Of a stretch of 64,000 nucleotides of DNA, positions 50,497 through 59,557 are shown piece by piece (positions within the stretch are counted from its first letter, which is position 1; every line of letters starts with the position of its first letter). The notes under the pieces are model-generated. The model was not told the origin of the DNA and ran no database searches. It worked only from the letters and a program-made list of their open reading frames with translations. Origin of the DNA: Pseudomonas sp. BCA17. GTDB lineage: Bacteria > Pseudomonadota > Gammaproteobacteria > Pseudomonadales > Pseudomonadaceae. The DNA is taken from contig NZ_SGWI01000005.1 in NCBI RefSeq assembly GCF_004519405.1, positions 124,001-188,000 on the forward strand, given 5' to 3'. The position numbers and the translations under genes were made by a program.

Positions 50497-53400
50497 ATGT
50501 TGATCCTGCGCGGCGCTCCTGCCCTTTCTGCCTTTCGCCACAGCAAACTCCTTGAGCAACTGAGCCAGAAGGTTCCAGCTGTTACAGGCTTGTATGCTGA
50601 ATTTGCTCACTTCGCCGACGTTACCGGCGTCTTGACCGCCGACGAACAGCAAGTGCTCGCACGCCTTCTGAAGTACGGCCCCAGCGTTCCCGTTCAAGAG
50701 CCGACCGGCCGCTTGTTCCTGGTCCTGCCACGGTTCGGCACCATCTCGCCCTGGTCGAGCAAGGCCAGCGATATTGCCCGTAACTGCGGCCTTTCGAGCA
50801 TCCAGCGCCTGGAACGCGGTATCGCCTTCTACGTCGCCGGCCAGTTCAGCGATGCCGAAGCCGAGCTGATCGCCAGCAGCCTGCACGACCGCATGACCCA
50901 GATCATCGTCGGCCAGCTGGAACAGGCTGCCGGCCTGTTCAGCCACGCCGAACCCAAGCCGCTGACCGCGATCGACGTGATCGGTGGTGGTCGTGCCGCC
51001 CTCGAGAAGGCCAACACCGAACTGGGCCTGGCCCTGGCCGAAGACGAGATCGACTACCTGGTCAACGCCTTCAATGGCTTGAAGCGCAACCCGCACGACA
51101 TCGAACTGATGATGTTCGCCCAGGCCAACTCCGAGCACTGCCGTCACAAGATCTTCAACGCCAGTTGGGACATCGACGGCGAAAGCCAGGAAAAAAGCCT
51201 GTTCGGCATGATCAAGAACACCTACGTGATGCACAGCGAAGGCGTTCTGTCGGCTTATAAGGACAATGCCTCGGTGATCGTCGGCTCTGTCGCCGGCCGT
51301 TTCTTCCCTGACCCTGAAACCCGCCAGTACGGCGCGGTGCAGGAGCCGGTGCACATCCTGATGAAGGTTGAAACCCACAACCACCCGACCGCGATTGCCC
51401 CGTTCCCGGGTGCAGCCACAGGTTCGGGCGGCGAGATCCGCGACGAAGGCGCCACCGGCCGTGGCGCCAAGCCAAAGGCGGGCCTCACCGGTTTCACCGT
51501 GTCCAACCTGCAGATCCCGGGCTTCGAACAGCCGTGGGAAGTGCCATACGGCAAGCCTGAGCGCATCGTCAACGCACTGGACATCATGATCGAAGGCCCG
51601 CTGGGCGGCGCGGCGTTCAACAATGAATTCGGGCGTCCGGCCCTGACCGGCTATTTCCGTACCTTCGAGCAATCCATCACCACCCCGCGTGGCGAGGAAG
51701 TGCGCGGTTACCACAAGCCGATCATGTTGGCCGGCGGCATGGGCAACATCCGTGAAGAACACGTCAAGAAAGGCGAGATCCTGGTCGGTTCCAAGCTGAT
51801 CGTGCTCGGTGGCCCGGCGATGTTGATCGGCCTGGGCGGCGGCGCCGCTTCTTCCATGGCCACCGGCACCAGCTCGGCGGACCTGGACTTCGCTTCCGTA
51901 CAGCGCGAAAACCCTGAGATGGAGCGCCGCTGCCAGGAAGTCATCGACCGTTGCTGGCAGTTGGGCGACAAGAACCCGATCAGCTTCATCCACGACGTGG
52001 GCGCTGGTGGTTTGTCCAACGCCTTCCCGGAACTGGTCAACGACGGCGACCGTGGTGGCCGTTTCGAATTGCGCAATATTCCAAATGACGAGCCGGGCAT
52101 GGCCCCGCACGAAATCTGGAGCAACGAATCCCAGGAACGTTACGTACTGGCCGTTGGCGCTGAAGACTTCGCGCGCTTCCAGGCCATCTGCGAGCGCGAG
52201 CGTTGCCCGTTCGCCGTGGTTGGCGAGGCCACTGCCGAGCCGCAGCTGACTGTGACGGACAGCCACTTCGGCAACAGCCCGGTGGACATGCCGCTGGAAG
52301 TGCTGCTGGGCAAAGCCCCGCGCATGCACCGCTCGGCCGTGCGTGAAACCGAGCTGGGCGATGACTTTGATCCAAGCCCCCTGGACCTGGCCGACAGCAT
52401 CGAACGCGTGCTGCACCACCCGTCCGTGGCGAGCAAAAGCTTCCTGATTACCATCGGCGACCGCACCATCACTGGCCTGGTGGCCCGTGACCAAATGGTC
52501 GGCCCGTGGCAGGTTCCGGTGGCCGACGTTGCCGTCACCGCCACCAGTTTCGACGTGTACACCGGTGAAGCCATGGCCATGGGCGAGCGTACCCCGCTGG
52601 CTCTGCTGGATGCCCCGGCGTCGGGCCGCATGGCCATTGGTGAAACCCTCACCAACATCGCTGCGTCGCGTATCGGTAAATTGTCCGACATCAAGCTGTC
52701 GGCCAACTGGATGTCCGCCGCTGGTCACCCGGGTGAAGATGCGCGCCTGTACGACACCGTTAAAGCGGTCGGCATGGAGCTATGCCCGGAGCTGGGTATC
52801 ACCATTCCGGTGGGCAAGGACTCCATGTCCATGGCCACCCGTTGGAACGACAACGGCACTGACAAGAGCGTCACGTCGCCGCTTTCGTTGATCGTCACGG
52901 GCTTTGCACCGGTGACCGACATCCGCCAGACCCTGACCCCGCAGCTGCGCATGGACAAGGGCACCACCGATCTGATCCTGATCGACCTGGGCCGTGGCCA
53001 GAACCGCATGGGTGCATCCATCCTGGCGCAAACCCATGGCAAACTCGGCAAGCAGGCACCGGACGTCGATGACGCCGAAGACCTGAAAGCCTTCTTCGCC
53101 GTGATCCAGGGCCTCAATGCCGACGGCCACCTGCTGGCTTACCACGACCGCTCCGACGGCGGCCTGCTGACCACCGTTGTAGAGATGGCCTTTGCCGGTC
53201 ACTGCGGCCTGAACATCGTGCTCGACAGCGTTGCCGAGGCGGCGGCTGAAATCAACGGCATCCTGTTCAACGAAGAGTTGGGCGCGGTGATCCAGGTTCG
53301 CCAGGACGCTACCCCGGATGTACTCGCACAGTTCAGCGCCGCTGGCCTGGACGACTGTGTGGCGGTGATCGGCCAGCCGGTCAACAACGGCGAAATCAAT

Positions 53401-54393
53401 ATCTCCTTCGATGGCGACACCGTGTTTGCCGGCCAGCGCCGCTTGCTGCAACGCCAGTGGGCCGAGACCAGCTACCAGGTCCAACGCCTGCGTGATAACG
53501 CCGACTGCGCCCAGCAGGAATTCGACGTGATCCTGGAGGAAGACAACCCGGGCCTGAGCACCAAGCTCAGCTTCGACGTCAACCAGGACATCGCCGCGCC
53601 TTACATCAAGAAAGGCATCCGCCCACAAGTGGCGGTGCTGCGTGAGCAGGGCGTCAACGGCCAGGTGGAAATGGCGGCCGCGTTCGACCGTGCCGGCTTC
53701 AATGCGATCGACGTGCACATGAGCGACATCCTCGCCGGTCGCGTTGACCTCAACGAGTTCAAAGGCCTGGTGGCTTGCGGCGGTTTCTCCTACGGCGACG
53801 TGCTGGGTGCCGGTGAAGGCTGGGCCAAGTCGGCCTTGTTCAACAGCCGTGCCCGCGACGCGTTCCAGGGCTTCTTCGAACGCAACGACAGCTTCACCCT
53901 GGGCGTGTGCAACGGTTGCCAGATGATGTCCAACCTTCACGAACTGATCCCGGGCAGCGAGTTCTGGCCGCACTTTGTGCGCAACCGTTCCGAGCAGTTC
54001 GAAGCCCGTGTCGCCATGGTGCAGGTGCAGGAATCCAACTCGATCTTCCTGCAAGGCATGGCCGGTTCGCGCATGCCGATCGCCATCGCTCACGGTGAAG
54101 GCCATGCCGAGTTCGCCAGCGAAGAAGCCTTGCTTGAAGCCGACCTGTCCGGTTGCGTGGCCATGCGTTTCGTCGACAATCACGGCAAGGTCACCGAGGC
54201 CTACCCGGCCAACCCGAACGGCTCGCCGCGCGGGATCACCGGTCTCACCAGCCGTGACGGTCGCGTCACCATCATGATGCCGCACCCGGAGCGTGTATTC
54301 CGCGCCGTGCAGAACTCGTGGCGTCCGGAAGAGTGGAACGAAGATGGCGCCTGGATGCGCATGTTCCGCAACGCCCGCGTATGGGTGAACTAA
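50497..54393 (+). CDS. purL: Phosphoribosylformylglycinamidine synthase
   Basis: PurL catalyses the fourth step of purine synthesis, using glutamine and ATP. The 1298-residue large-type enzyme has the N-terminal FGAM domain, two AIRS-like ATP domains (for example the conserved HNHPTAIAPFPGAATGSGGE) and a C-terminal class I glutaminase with nucleophile C1138 (LGVCNGCQMMS) and a His near IAHGEGH. The ATG at 50497 gives MLILRGAPALSAFR. A -10-like TAGAAT (50448-50453) lies upstream, with no good -35. Confidence 0.97.
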   Translation: MLILRGAPALSAFRHSKLLEQLSQKVPAVTGLYAEFAHFADVTGVLTADEQQVLARLLKYGPSVPVQEPTGRLFLVLPRFGTISPWSSKASDIARNCGLSSIQRLERGIAFYVAGQFSDAEAELIASSLHDRMTQIIVGQLEQAAGLFSHAEPKPLTAIDVIGGGRAALEKANTELGLALAEDEIDYLVNAFNGLKRNPHDIELMMFAQANSEHCRHKIFNASWDIDGESQEKSLFGMIKNTYVMHSEGVLSAYKDNASVIVGSVAGRFFPDPETRQYGAVQEPVHILMKVETHNHPTAIAPFPGAATGSGGEIRDEGATGRGAKPKAGLTGFTVSNLQIPGFEQPWEVPYGKPERIVNALDIMIEGPLGGAAFNNEFGRPALTGYFRTFEQSITTPRGEEVRGYHKPIMLAGGMGNIREEHVKKGEILVGSKLIVLGGPAMLIGLGGGAASSMATGTSSADLDFASVQRENPEMERRCQEVIDRCWQLGDKNPISFIHDVGAGGLSNAFPELVNDGDRGGRFELRNIPNDEPGMAPHEIWSNESQERYVLAVGAEDFARFQAICERERCPFAVVGEATAEPQLTVTDSHFGNSPVDMPLEVLLGKAPRMHRSAVRETELGDDFDPSPLDLADSIERVLHHPSVASKSFLITIGDRTITGLVARDQMVGPWQVPVADVAVTATSFDVYTGEAMAMGERTPLALLDAPASGRMAIGETLTNIAASRIGKLSDIKLSANWMSAAGHPGEDARLYDTVKAVGMELCPELGITIPVGKDSMSMATRWNDNGTDKSVTSPLSLIVTGFAPVTDIRQTLTPQLRMDKGTTDLILIDLGRGQNRMGASILAQTHGKLGKQAPDVDDAEDLKAFFAVIQGLNADGHLLAYHDRSDGGLLTTVVEMAFAGHCGLNIVLDSVAEAAAEINGILFNEELGAVIQVRQDATPDVLAQFSAAGLDDCVAVIGQPVNNGEINISFDGDTVFAGQRRLLQRQWAETSYQVQRLRDNADCAQQEFDVILEEDNPGLSTKLSFDVNQDIAAPYIKKGIRPQVAVLREQGVNGQVEMAAAFDRAGFNAIDVHMSDILAGRVDLNEFKGLVACGGFSYGDVLGAGEGWAKSALFNSRARDAFQGFFERNDSFTLGVCNGCQMMSNLHELIPGSEFWPHFVRNRSEQFEARVAMVQVQESNSIFLQGMAGSRMPIAIAHGEGHAEFASEEALLEADLSGCVAMRFVDNHGKVTEAYPANPNGSPRGITGLTSRDGRVTIMMPHPERVFRAVQNSWRPEEWNEDGAWMRMFRNARVWVN

Positions 54394-54397
54394 GGCC

Positions 54398-54709
54398 GTG
54401 TACAAGCTTGCCTTCTTTGTGCCCGCAAGCCACGTGGAGACGGTAAAAACCGCCGTCTTCGCCGCTGGTGGCGGGCGCATTGGCGACTACGACAGCTGCG
54501 CCTGGCAAGTGCTGGGCCAAGGCCAATTCCGCGCGTTGGACGGCAGCCAGCCGTTTCTCGGGCAGGTGGGCCAGGTTGAAGTGGTTGAAGAGTGGAAGGT
54601 TGAGCTGGTGGTGGCGGATGAGTTGATCGTGGCTGTTGTGGCTGCGCTCAAACTCAGCCACCCGTACGAAACGCCGGCGTATGAGGTGTGGCAGTTGGCG
54701 GACTTTTGA
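54398..54709 (+). CDS. NIF3/PII-like small protein
   Basis: The 103-residue protein (MYKLAFFVPASHVETVKTAV, GAGGGRIGDYDSCAWQVLGQ-like sequence near residues 28-47) has the CutA/PII-like fold found in the inserted or stand-alone domain of NIF3-family proteins. It lies right after purL and starts at GTG. Its biochemical role is unknown; in Pseudomonas the purL-adjacent position is conserved. Confidence 0.8.
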   Translation: MYKLAFFVPASHVETVKTAVFAAGGGRIGDYDSCAWQVLGQGQFRALDGSQPFLGQVGQVEVVEEWKVELVVADELIVAVVAALKLSHPYETPAYEVWQLADF

Positions 54710-54731
54710 TTCGCACGCTGCATAAACAAGA

Positions 54732-54766
54732 AACCCGCTGGGCCAGTTTGGTCAGCGGGTTTTTTG
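54732..54766 (+). terminator. Terminator after the NIF3-like gene
   Basis: AACCCGCTG/CAGCGGGTT with a 12-base loop is followed by TTTTTTG. It ends the purL unit. Confidence 0.85.
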
Positions 54767-54931
54767 TTGGCGTTGAAATCCCATCGCCGGCGCTTGATCT
54801 GGCTGTTGATATCGACGCCCGTACCTTTTCCACTTGTCGGATTACTTCGCACACCTGTTAACTTTGACAGTTACGGCAGGCGTTCCAGTCATGTTTATTA
54901 GCCTTTCATCTAACGCAAAAGGAGAAGTGAC

Positions 54932-55216
54932 ATGTCAGTTTCTATCATCAGAGTCGCCGATGGGGGAACCGCCATCCCGAACCCCGGCACGACGCCTGCC
55001 AGATCGCTCAGAATTGTCGGAGAGTCAACTGTGGCCGATCAATACATCAAGATCACTGACGGTGTTGGCGGGCCCGTTCTAGTGATTTCCAAGGAACCTG
55101 TGAATGGTGGTTTTTCTCTTGAGGTCTCTAACCTGAAGGCAATGACTTACCATTTCGTGGCTTCGACGCGAGGTGACACTCATCATTCAGCGCCATGGGT
55201 GGTAACAGTAACGTAG
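54932..55216 (+). CDS. Small predicted beta-sandwich protein, unknown function
   Basis: The 94-residue protein has a strong ribosome site (AAAGGAGAAGTGAC). It lacks a clear signal peptide. Alternating hydrophobic strands such as ADQYIKITDGVGGPVLVIS, NGGFSLEVSNLKAMTYHF and PWVVTVT suggest an Ig-like or adhesin-repeat single domain; I do not recognise the family. TTGACA at 54864-54869 could be a -35, but no good -10 is seen. Codon use is less GC-biased than in neighbouring genes. Confidence 0.6.
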   Translation: MSVSIIRVADGGTAIPNPGTTPARSLRIVGESTVADQYIKITDGVGGPVLVISKEPVNGGFSLEVSNLKAMTYHFVASTRGDTHHSAPWVVTVT

Positions 55217-55230
55217 TCATGACCACTGAT

Positions 55231-55256
55231 CATTCCTACCCGTGTGGGTGGGAATG
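55231..55256 (+). other. Hairpin after the small beta-rich gene
   Basis: CATTCCTACCC/GGGTGGGAATG (one T-G pair) with a four-base loop has no T tract on the + strand. Confidence 0.45.
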
Positions 55257-55276
55257 ACCTGCGGTCGCCTGAAAGG

Positions 55277-56983
55277 CTAAGCTCTTGCGTTGACTACACG
55301 GCCACTGACCAAGCGCTCCAGTGCCTCACCCAATCCTGAAGCTTTGTCACCAATCAGCAAGTGCCAGATACCGCTATCGAGTTGGCTCACGCCTTGGCAA
55401 CCCAGCGCAGTCAGGTCCGCTTCCGACAACACTGAATCATCCCCCAACTCCACCCGCAACCGCGTCATCGCCACCGCTTCCAACTGCCGCACATTGGCCC
55501 GGCCACCCAACGCATTCAGCCATTTCTCGGCTTCCTGCACGTTCACTGTCACCGGTTTATCCACAGGCGAAACCTTCGCCGGCACGCTGGCAGCAAACGA
55601 AGGCATGGCCAACCGAATCTCATCGGCGATGCTGTCGGCCATCGGGCCAACTACCACCTGCAGACTCCCGCCGTTACCCGGCCGCACGACAGCCATGGCG
55701 CCCAGTGCTTTGAGTTGCGCATCCACCGCCTTGTTGCGATCCACCATGTCCAGCCGCAGGCGCGTGGTGCAGGCGCCGACGCTCAGCAGGTTCTCTGCGC
55801 CGCCCAAGGCCTGGATGTAAGCCGTAGCGCGTTGGTTGTCACTCATCGCTTCGGCCTGCGCCACCTGGATATCTTCACGGCCTGGCGTTTTCAGGTTGAA
55901 CCGGCGAATGCAATAGTTGAACACGCTGTAGTAGACCACCGCGTATGCCAACCCCACCGGGAACACCAGCCAGCCGTTGGTGGATTTGCCCCAACCCAGC
56001 ACCATGTCGATAAACCCACCGGAGAAGGTAAAGCCCAGGTGAATGTTCAACATATTGGTGACGGCCATCGACAGGCCAGTCAGTACGGCGTGTATCAGGT
56101 AGAGGAATGGCGCGAGGAACATGAACGCGAACTCAATCGGCTCGGTCACTCCAGTCAGGAACGAAGTCAGTGCCATCGACAGGAAAATCCCGCCCATGAC
56201 CTTACGGCGTTCCGGCAAGGCGTTGCGGTACATCGCCAGGCACGCGGCAGGCAGGCCGAACAGCATCACCGGGAACATGCCGGTCATGAACTGGCCGCCT
56301 TTGGGGTCGCCGGCGAAATAACGGGTGAGGTCGCCGGTCACGACCGCGCCGGTGGCCGGGTCGGTAAAGCTGCCGAACACGAACCACGCCATATTGTTGA
56401 GGATATGGTGCAGGCCGGTGACGATCAGCAGGCGGTTGAACACGCCGAAGACGAACGCGCCGAAGCTGCCGCTTTCCATCAGCAGCACGCCAAAACTGTT
56501 GATGCCATGCTGGATCGGCGGCCAGATCAAGCCAAAGATGACGCCCAGCCCGACCGCACTGAACCCGGTCACAATCGGCACAAAGCGTCGCCCGCCGAAA
56601 AACGCGAGGTACTCCGGCAGCTTGATGTCCTTGAAACGGTTGTACAGCCCGCCGGCCATCAGACCGCTGGCGATCCCGGCGAGCATGCCCATGTTGATGC
56701 TGGTGTCCATCACCTTGAGGGTGGAGATCATCACCAGGTAACCAATCGCGCCGGCCAGGCCCGCCGTGCCATTGTTGTCACGGGCAAAGCCTACCGCGAT
56801 GCCGATGGCGAAGATCAGCGCCAGGTTGGCGAATATCGCCTGACCGGCGTCGTGCATCACCGCAATATTCAAAAGATCGGTGTCGCCCAGGCGCAGCAAG
56901 AGGCCGGCAATCGGCAAGATCGCAATCGGCAGCATCAATGCGCGGCCCAGGCGTTGCAGGCCTTCGATAAAGTGTTGGTACAT
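55277..56983 (-). CDS. nagE: N-acetylglucosamine-specific PTS EIICB with a second degenerate EIIB-like domain
   Basis: NagE imports and phosphorylates N-acetylglucosamine. The 568-residue protein has an EIIC domain (residues about 1-365; FLTGVTEPIEF near 280), an EIIB domain with phosphorylated C405 (GACTTRLRLDM), then a second EIIB-like repeat at about residues 484-560 in which the cysteine position is alanine (A505, VAMTRLRVEL). No EIIA is fused; NagF supplies it. AAGGAG precedes the ATG, and AACAACAA lies directly upstream. Confidence 0.94.
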   Translation of the reverse strand: MYQHFIEGLQRLGRALMLPIAILPIAGLLLRLGDTDLLNIAVMHDAGQAIFANLALIFAIGIAVGFARDNNGTAGLAGAIGYLVMISTLKVMDTSINMGMLAGIASGLMAGGLYNRFKDIKLPEYLAFFGGRRFVPIVTGFSAVGLGVIFGLIWPPIQHGINSFGVLLMESGSFGAFVFGVFNRLLIVTGLHHILNNMAWFVFGSFTDPATGAVVTGDLTRYFAGDPKGGQFMTGMFPVMLFGLPAACLAMYRNALPERRKVMGGIFLSMALTSFLTGVTEPIEFAFMFLAPFLYLIHAVLTGLSMAVTNMLNIHLGFTFSGGFIDMVLGWGKSTNGWLVFPVGLAYAVVYYSVFNYCIRRFNLKTPGREDIQVAQAEAMSDNQRATAYIQALGGAENLLSVGACTTRLRLDMVDRNKAVDAQLKALGAMAVVRPGNGGSLQVVVGPMADSIADEIRLAMPSFAASVPAKVSPVDKPVTVNVQEAEKWLNALGGRANVRQLEAVAMTRLRVELGDDSVLSEADLTALGCQGVSQLDSGIWHLLIGDKASGLGEALERLVSGRVVNARA

Positions 56984-57001
56984 GGCGTGTCTCCTTTTTT
57001 C

Positions 57002-57009
57002 TTGTTGTT
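57002..57009 (-). promoter_or_regulatory. Hfq/Crc-type A-rich motif before nagE
   Basis: On the - strand this reads AACAACAA, fitting AANAANAA, followed by GAAAAAAGGAG, so it lies next to the nagE ribosome site within the 27-base nagF-nagE gap. Confidence 0.52.
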
Positions 57010-57010
57010 G

Positions 57011-59521
57011 TCAGCTCAGCGGCCAGTGGTGTTGACAGGCTTGGCGAACCGCCCTGGCGCTGCTCAGGTCGAGCAGGCCCTGGCTCAGTTGCCGGCATTG
57101 CGCCGCGTCCAGATGCCGGACGCGGTCCTTGATTTCTCCGATCTGCAGCGGGCTCACCGACAGCTCGCTGACGCCCAGGCCGACCAATACCGGCGTGGCC
57201 AGCGGGTCGGAGGCGAGGGCACCACACACGCCAACCCAACGCCCATGTTTGGCCGCGCCGGCGCAGGTCTGGGCGATCAATCGCAGCAGGGCCGGATGCA
57301 GGGCGTCGACCCGGGCGGCAAGGCCGGCGTGGTCGCGGTCCATGGCCAGGGTGTATTGGGACAGGTCGTTGGTGCCGATGGACAGGAAGTCCGCATGCTC
57401 GGCCAGTTGTTCGGCCATCAGCGCGGCGGCCGGCACTTCGATCATCACGCCCAGTTCCGGGCGCAAGGTCAGTTCCAACGCTGTGCATAACTCATCGAGG
57501 CGCTGGCGGATCTGCAGCAGTTCGTCGACTTCGCTGACCATCGGCAGCAGGATGCGGCAGCGCTCCAGCGGGCTGACTTGCAGCAGGGCACGCAGTTGCT
57601 GGTCGAGCAGTTCCGGGCGCACCTGCGCCATGCGGATGCCGCGCAGGCCCAACACCGGGTTGGCTTCGGCAGGCAGCGGCAGGTAATCGAGCTGCTTGTC
57701 GCCGCCCACGTCGATGGTGCGGATGATCACCGATTTATCGCCCATGGCATCCAGCACGGCTTGATAGGCCTGGCGTTGTTCCTGCTCATCCGGCGCGGTA
57801 CGGCGGTCGACGAAGAGGAACTCAGTGCGCAGCAGGCCGACGCCGTCGGCGCCGTTTTCAAAGGCCACCTGGGCCTCGGCGCTGGAAGCGACATTGGCCG
57901 CAATTTCAATGCGCACGCCATCGGTGGTGCGCGCAGGTTCCCGGGCCTGAGCCTGTTGCTGCTGGCGACGCGCCTTTTGTGCCTCGCGAAGCTGGTGCAC
58001 TTCGGCGTGGCGCGCTTCGCTGGGCGCCAGTTCCAGGCGGCCGTTGGCGGCGTCGAGTACGACGCGTTGACCTTGAGGCACGTCGAGTACTTCGCTGCCC
58101 AGTGCAACCACACAAGGCAGGCCTTTGCCACGGGCCAGAATGGCCACGTGGGAGGTGGCGCCGCCTTCGGCCATGCAGATGCCGACGGCGTTCTGCGCGC
58201 TCAATTGCAGCAGGTCGGAGGGGGTCAGCTCATGGGCGCTGACAATCGCGCCGGCGGGCAGTTCGAAGTGCCAGGCTTCGCCCAGCAGCGCACGCAGCAC
58301 GCGTTGCTGCAAATCCCGCAGGTCGTTGGCGCGCTCGGCAAACAACGGCTTGCCCAGGGCCAGCAGCACGGCGCACTGCGCCTGGATTGCGTCGCGCCAG
58401 GCGTGGGTGGCGGCACTGCCGTGTTCGATGGCACGGGTGGCGGCTTCCAGCAGGGCCGGGTCTTCGAGCAGGGCGAGGTGGGCGGCGAAGATGTCTTCTT
58501 CTTCGATGTTCTTGCGCTGTCGGGCATGGTCCAAAGTGCCGCGGATTTCAACGCGTACCTGTTCCAGCGCGGCGTCCAGCCGGCGCAATTGTTCGTCGGT
58601 GCTGTGGTTGCCGGGGTCGTGCGGCAGCTCGATGCCGGCCAGACGGAACAACGGTCCGCAGACCAGGCCCGGCGCTGCGCACACACCTTGCAGTACCCCG
58701 GCTTCGGTGTTTGCCCGACGGGGCGTAGCGACGGCCGGCGCGTGGTGTGCCTCTTTAACGCTGGCGGACAGCGCGGCGACCAACGCCTGCACGGCCGCCT
58801 CGGCGTCTTTGCCGCGACAGCTCACCCTGACCTCATCGCCTTCGCCAATGCCCAGCCCCAACAAGCCGATAAGGCTGTCGCACGCGGCGTACTTCTCATC
58901 GAAGTGTAGATGGGCCGTGCTGCTGAAACCCTGCGCGGTCTTGCGGATCAACGCGGCGGGGCGGGCATGCAAACCGCCACGGTGAGTAATGCGCACGCTG
59001 GCGCCGGCCTCCAGGACGGAGTTATCCACAGCCGTTTCAGCCGCTGTCGTCGAGCGTGCGGTGATCTGCAACAGCGGCTGGCCGACTTTGACCTTTTGCT
59101 CCGCGACAGCGCGTGATTCAAAGTGCTCGCCATTGGTCAGAATGATCAGGCTGACCAGGCTTTTGCACTGGCGCGCAATGCGGTCCAGATCAAACTGCAC
59201 CAGTGCCTGGCCCTGCTTCACCCGTGCGCCGTTCTCGACCAACAGCGCAAAGCCTTCGCCGTTGAGTTCTACCGTGTCGATGCCCACATGCATCAAGACT
59301 TCGGCGCCATTCTCGGCGCGGATCGTCAGTGCATGCCCGGTGCGGGCCACATGGATGATCACCCCGTCACACGGCGCGTGCAGGCAATCGTTCAGCGGGT
59401 CGATGGCAATCCCATCGCCCATGGCGTGGCTGGCGAACACTTCGTCGGGAATGTTGCCCAGGGTCAGTACCGGCCCGCTGAGGGGGGCGCTGAGGGTCAA
59501 TGCATTATTATTGTTGGACAT
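57011..59521 (-). CDS. nagF: PTS fusion EIIA-HPr-EI for N-acetylglucosamine
   Basis: The 836-residue cytoplasmic protein has EIIA (active H78 in LMHVGIDTVEL), HPr (H185 in GGLHARPAALIRK) and EI (H458 in GGATSHVAILARGKGLPC) domains in that order, and phosphorylates NagE. The ATG at 59519-59521 (MSNNNNALTLSAPLSG) is preferred; an ATG at 59536 and a GTG at 59557 are alternatives and would overlap or abut the upstream gene. It shares its layout with the trehalose-linked fusion at 45.9 kb. Confidence 0.93.
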   Translation of the reverse strand: MSNNNNALTLSAPLSGPVLTLGNIPDEVFASHAMGDGIAIDPLNDCLHAPCDGVIIHVARTGHALTIRAENGAEVLMHVGIDTVELNGEGFALLVENGARVKQGQALVQFDLDRIARQCKSLVSLIILTNGEHFESRAVAEQKVKVGQPLLQITARSTTAAETAVDNSVLEAGASVRITHRGGLHARPAALIRKTAQGFSSTAHLHFDEKYAACDSLIGLLGLGIGEGDEVRVSCRGKDAEAAVQALVAALSASVKEAHHAPAVATPRRANTEAGVLQGVCAAPGLVCGPLFRLAGIELPHDPGNHSTDEQLRRLDAALEQVRVEIRGTLDHARQRKNIEEEDIFAAHLALLEDPALLEAATRAIEHGSAATHAWRDAIQAQCAVLLALGKPLFAERANDLRDLQQRVLRALLGEAWHFELPAGAIVSAHELTPSDLLQLSAQNAVGICMAEGGATSHVAILARGKGLPCVVALGSEVLDVPQGQRVVLDAANGRLELAPSEARHAEVHQLREAQKARRQQQQAQAREPARTTDGVRIEIAANVASSAEAQVAFENGADGVGLLRTEFLFVDRRTAPDEQEQRQAYQAVLDAMGDKSVIIRTIDVGGDKQLDYLPLPAEANPVLGLRGIRMAQVRPELLDQQLRALLQVSPLERCRILLPMVSEVDELLQIRQRLDELCTALELTLRPELGVMIEVPAAALMAEQLAEHADFLSIGTNDLSQYTLAMDRDHAGLAARVDALHPALLRLIAQTCAGAAKHGRWVGVCGALASDPLATPVLVGLGVSELSVSPLQIGEIKDRVRHLDAAQCRQLSQGLLDLSSARAVRQACQHHWPLS

Positions 59522-59557
59522 GGGCACGGTACTCATCAGGAAAACGCTGCAAACCAC

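Noticed and set aside
50269..52728. Open frame of 819 codons opposite purL
   Set aside because: Antisense shadow of a large, well-conserved gene; no ribosome site or family signature.
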